Assembly (NCBI GenBank): GCA_017468865.1
Contig: JAFUHM010000018.1
Coordinates: forward strand, 1 to 36,836
From: Oscillospiraceae bacterium
GTDB lineage: Bacteria > Bacillota > Clostridia > Oscillospirales > Ruminococcaceae
Length of the DNA stretch: 36,836 nucleotides
Direction of reading: 5' to 3'
In this document: piece after piece, positions 35,424 through 36,836 of the stretch
Layout of the letters: each line of letters opens with the position of its first letter
Numbering within the stretch: the stretch's first letter is position 1
Program-made: the position numbers and the translations under genes
Notes under the pieces: model-generated
What the model was told of the DNA's origin: nothing
Databases searched by the model: none
What the model saw: the letters and a program-made list of their open reading frames with translations, nothing else

Positions 35424-36005
35424 TCATTCAACCGGACCGAAGTGAGATGCGGGCCAGAGACGGAATATCACCTTGCCCATGATCTCTTCGTCCTGTACCA
35501 GACCTACTTCAGCACTTCTGGAGTCCTTGGAGTTCATTCGGTTGTCACCCATAACGAAGTAGTAGCCCTGAGGCACCGTTACCGGGTAATTCTGACCGCC
35601 CTCATCGAGCTTAGTCAGATCGTTGATATAGTCCTCCTGAAGGACTGTGCCGTTGACTTTGACCTCACCTGAATTGAAGTCGATGTCGATCGTATCACCG
35701 CCGGTGGCGATAACACGCTTGACGATAGGCTTGTGAAGGCCTTCGCTGTCGATGATCACGATGTCGCCCTTCTGAGGGGTGTAGAACAGATGATGTACCA
35801 CCAGCTTGTCACCGTTCTCAAGAGTGGGAACCATAGACGAACCGTCCACATTCACCTGTCTAACGATGAAGGTGAAGATAAGTATGACTGCGAAGAATGA
35901 GAATACGATAGTCTCTATCCATTCGAGGAAATCCTCGTAGGGAATACCGTCCTTCTTTGTCTCGTCATTGTCGAGTGCCTCATAGTTTATCTGAAACTTA
36001 GCCAT
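35424..36005 (-). CDS. lepB: Signal peptidase I
   Basis: The 193-residue enzyme cleaves signal peptides from exported proteins. One N-terminal transmembrane segment (about 28-48) anchors it. The catalytic serine S57 lies in GSSMVPTL and the lysine K96 in IVKRVIA, with the box E pattern GDNRMNSKDSR. The gene lies just after rplS, an order known in related bacteria. The gap to rplS holds a short hairpin. Confidence 0.96.
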   Translation of the reverse strand: MAKFQINYEALDNDETKKDGIPYEDFLEWIETIVFSFFAVILIFTFIVRQVNVDGSSMVPTLENGDKLVVHHLFYTPQKGDIVIIDSEGLHKPIVKRVIATGGDTIDIDFNSGEVKVNGTVLQEDYINDLTKLDEGGQNYPVTVPQGYYFVMGDNRMNSKDSRSAEVGLVQDEEIMGKVIFRLWPASHFGPVE

Positions 36006-36032
36006 CTGTCTGACCCCCTTGAAAATATGGGC

Positions 36033-36054
36033 TGCTGCCGTCTATGCGGCAGCA
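36033..36054 (-). other. Hairpin between rplS and lepB
   Basis: TGCTGCCG and CGGCAGCA form a perfect 8-bp stem with a 6-nt loop. On the minus strand it is followed by GCCCATATTTTC, a weak T run, so it may be a partial terminator or a processing site. Confidence 0.55.
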
Positions 36055-36063
36055 TCGATCTTA

Positions 36064-36405
36064 TTACAGCTGTTCTTTGACCTTGGCAGCCTTGCCGACT
36101 CTGCCTCTGAGATAATAGAGCTTGGAGCGTCTGACTTTACCCTTGCGTACAACAGTGATGCTGTCAACAACGGGAGAATGGATGGGGAATACCCTCTCAA
36201 TGCCCGTGCCGTGAGCAACTCTTCTTACGGTAAATGTCTCCTGGATGCCGCCGTGTCTCTTTGCGATAACGGTGCCCTCGAAAGCCTGAAGTCTGTACTT
36301 CTCGCCTTCCTTGATCCTTACCTGTACTCTTACAGTGTCTCCTACCTCAAAAGCGGGTACCTCAGCCTTAAGTGAGGGATCGCTTATGATCTTAAGTGCG
36401 TCCAT
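36064..36405 (-). CDS. rplS: Ribosomal protein L19
   Basis: The 113-residue protein ([112 protein letters not shown]) is a full L19, at the subunit interface. The ATG at 36405 follows GGAGGA; an earlier ATG would add non-family residues. In many bacteria rplS follows trmD; here it is the first gene of its own transcript, with a leader. Confidence 0.97.
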   Translation of the reverse strand: MDALKIISDPSLKAEVPAFEVGDTVRVQVRIKEGEKYRLQAFEGTVIAKRHGGIQETFTVRRVAHGTGIERVFPIHSPVVDSITVVRKGKVRRSKLYYLRGRVGKAAKVKEQL

Positions 36406-36550
36406 TTCTGTTCCTCCATTGATAATATAACGCATTCATGCGGACGTCGCAGCGGAATGCTTTCGTGCGCCTGGCACGCCATGCCGTGAGCGCATCCCTT
36501 GCGGGTGTGTATGCGCCGGCAAGAAAGGTATTCTCTATGACAATACCACC
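36406..36550 (-). promoter_or_regulatory. Structured rplS leader, possibly L19-leader type
   Basis: The ~145-nt untranslated region before rplS holds nested stems. On the minus strand, GCGCAT pairs with ATGCGC (36516-36490) and encloses CCC-GCAA-GGG. A second stem, CGTGC-CAGGC-GCACG, lies at 36478-36464. L19 leaders are known autoregulatory RNAs in Gram-positive bacteria; whether this one belongs to that family needs a covariance search. Confidence 0.5.
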
Positions 36551-36555
36551 TATAT

Positions 36556-36584
36556 ATTTTATCACAGATCACGGATTTTTTCAA
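36556..36584 (-). promoter_or_regulatory. Promoter of rplS
   Basis: On the minus strand TTGAAA (36584-36579), 17 bases, TAAAAT (36561-36556). Start of transcription near 36549 gives a leader of about 145 nt. Nothing else supportable is seen between here and 36700 apart from a short AATTTC/GAAATT pairing near 36605-36626. Confidence 0.72.
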
Positions 36585-36705
36585 GTGTTTTTTTTCATAT
36601 TTAAAATTTCAGCGATATGACGAAATTGTGACTATGACACTTGTGATATTTGTGCGTATGTACAGGGCGGAATCGGCCCGCATCATTCGGGGCGCATTCA
36701 AAGCT

Positions 36706-36836
36706 CTGCTTTCAAGAAAGCAGCGGCAAGCGAAAGCTTGCCGATATTCAGTAGGGGATTGTATCCCCTACTGAATATCAAGATGGAACCCATGCCACCA
36801 AATGGCATGAGCTGCCATTTAGAGGCGGGGGACATC
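36706..36836 (-). mobile_element. Possible 3' end of an IS200/IS605-type tnpB element
   Basis: On the minus strand the window edge reads as codons D-V-P-R-L-stop (36836-36819), then AAATGGCA-GCTCA-TGCCATTT, then GGTGGCATGGGTT. A C-rich run ending in CTCTAA, then a hairpin, then a G-rich stretch is the usual look of tnpB 3' ends and the overlapping right-end RNA hairpin. Further perfect stems follow: 36743-36779 (17 bp), 36725-36742 (GAAA/TTTC-capped) and 36706-36723. Only six codons are inside the window, so this is a pattern-based inference. Alternatives are a structured noncoding RNA or a terminator array. Confidence 0.4.

Noticed and set aside
36634-36662. Plus-strand promoter (ATGACA-17-TATGTA) for a noncoding RNA starting near 36669
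   Set aside because: The -10 matches only four of six positions, and the hairpins read better as a minus-strand element end. It is kept only as an alternative.
36706-36836. CRISPR array or tRNA at the right edge
   Set aside because: The hairpins differ from each other in sequence with no direct repeats or spacers, and no tRNA arms or anticodon loop can be drawn.

Overview
The window looks like chromosomal DNA of a Gram-positive anaerobe of the Ruminococcus / Oscillospiraceae type (class Clostridia). The evidence is protein-level: Firmicutes-style S10-spc-alpha order with rpsD before rpoA, a small KOW protein between map and infA, four-cysteine zinc forms of S14, adenylate kinase and (unusually) L24, and strong AGGAGG ribosome binding sites. 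This is inference from gene content; no database was searched.

Region 1 (1-3545, minus strand) is a three-gene catabolic operon. It encodes a sugar isomerase/epimerase-like TIM barrel, a short FMN-dependent alpha-hydroxy-acid dehydrogenase homologue with an altered active-site motif, and a GH39 beta-xylosidase-type glycosidase. It is driven by a TGGACA-17-TATAAT promoter. Region 2 (3617-6575, plus) is a divergent TetR regulator plus a 771-residue PEP-utilising phosphotransferase of the rifampin-phosphotransferase architecture. Its TTGACA-17-TATACT promoter is followed directly by a perfect 20-bp palindrome, the probable TetR operator. Region 3 (6616-8106) is a GAF-GGDEF diguanylate cyclase with its own promoter. 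Region 4 (8257-10935) is a serine biosynthesis operon: serC, a small DUF6440-like protein with a GQP-repeat tail, and serA, from a perfect-consensus promoter to a terminator. Region 5 (10945-12450) is an MBOAT acyltransferase without its usual partner gene.

Region 6 (12515-28785) is the ribosomal protein superoperon: rpsJ-rplC-rplD-rplW-rplB-rpsS-rplV-rpsC-rplP-rpmC-rpsQ, then rplN-rplX-rplE-rpsN-rpsH-rplF-rplR-rpsE-rpmD-rplO-secY-adk-map-KOW-infA-rpmJ-rpsM-rpsK-rpsD-rpoA-rplQ. It has a ~310-nt structured leader before rpsJ and a second promoter with two hairpins between rpsQ and rplN. It ends at a strong intrinsic terminator. Many of its longer gaps hold perfect small hairpins, several with GNRA loops.

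Region 7 (28801-36584) begins with an asparaginase on the plus strand, which shares a bidirectional terminator with a long minus-strand cluster. Read in transcription order, that cluster is rplS, lepB, rbgA(ylqF), a membrane protein, rnhB, a second membrane protein, yraN, thrC and a metallophosphoesterase. The two membrane proteins flanking rnhB appear to be diverged paralogues of an unrecognised family. rplS has its own promoter and a structured, L19-leader-like 5' region.

The right edge (36706-36836) is dense in perfect stem-loops. Read on the minus strand it resembles the 3' end of an IS200/IS605-type tnpB gene with right-end hairpins, cut by the window boundary. No tRNA, rRNA or CRISPR array was seen.
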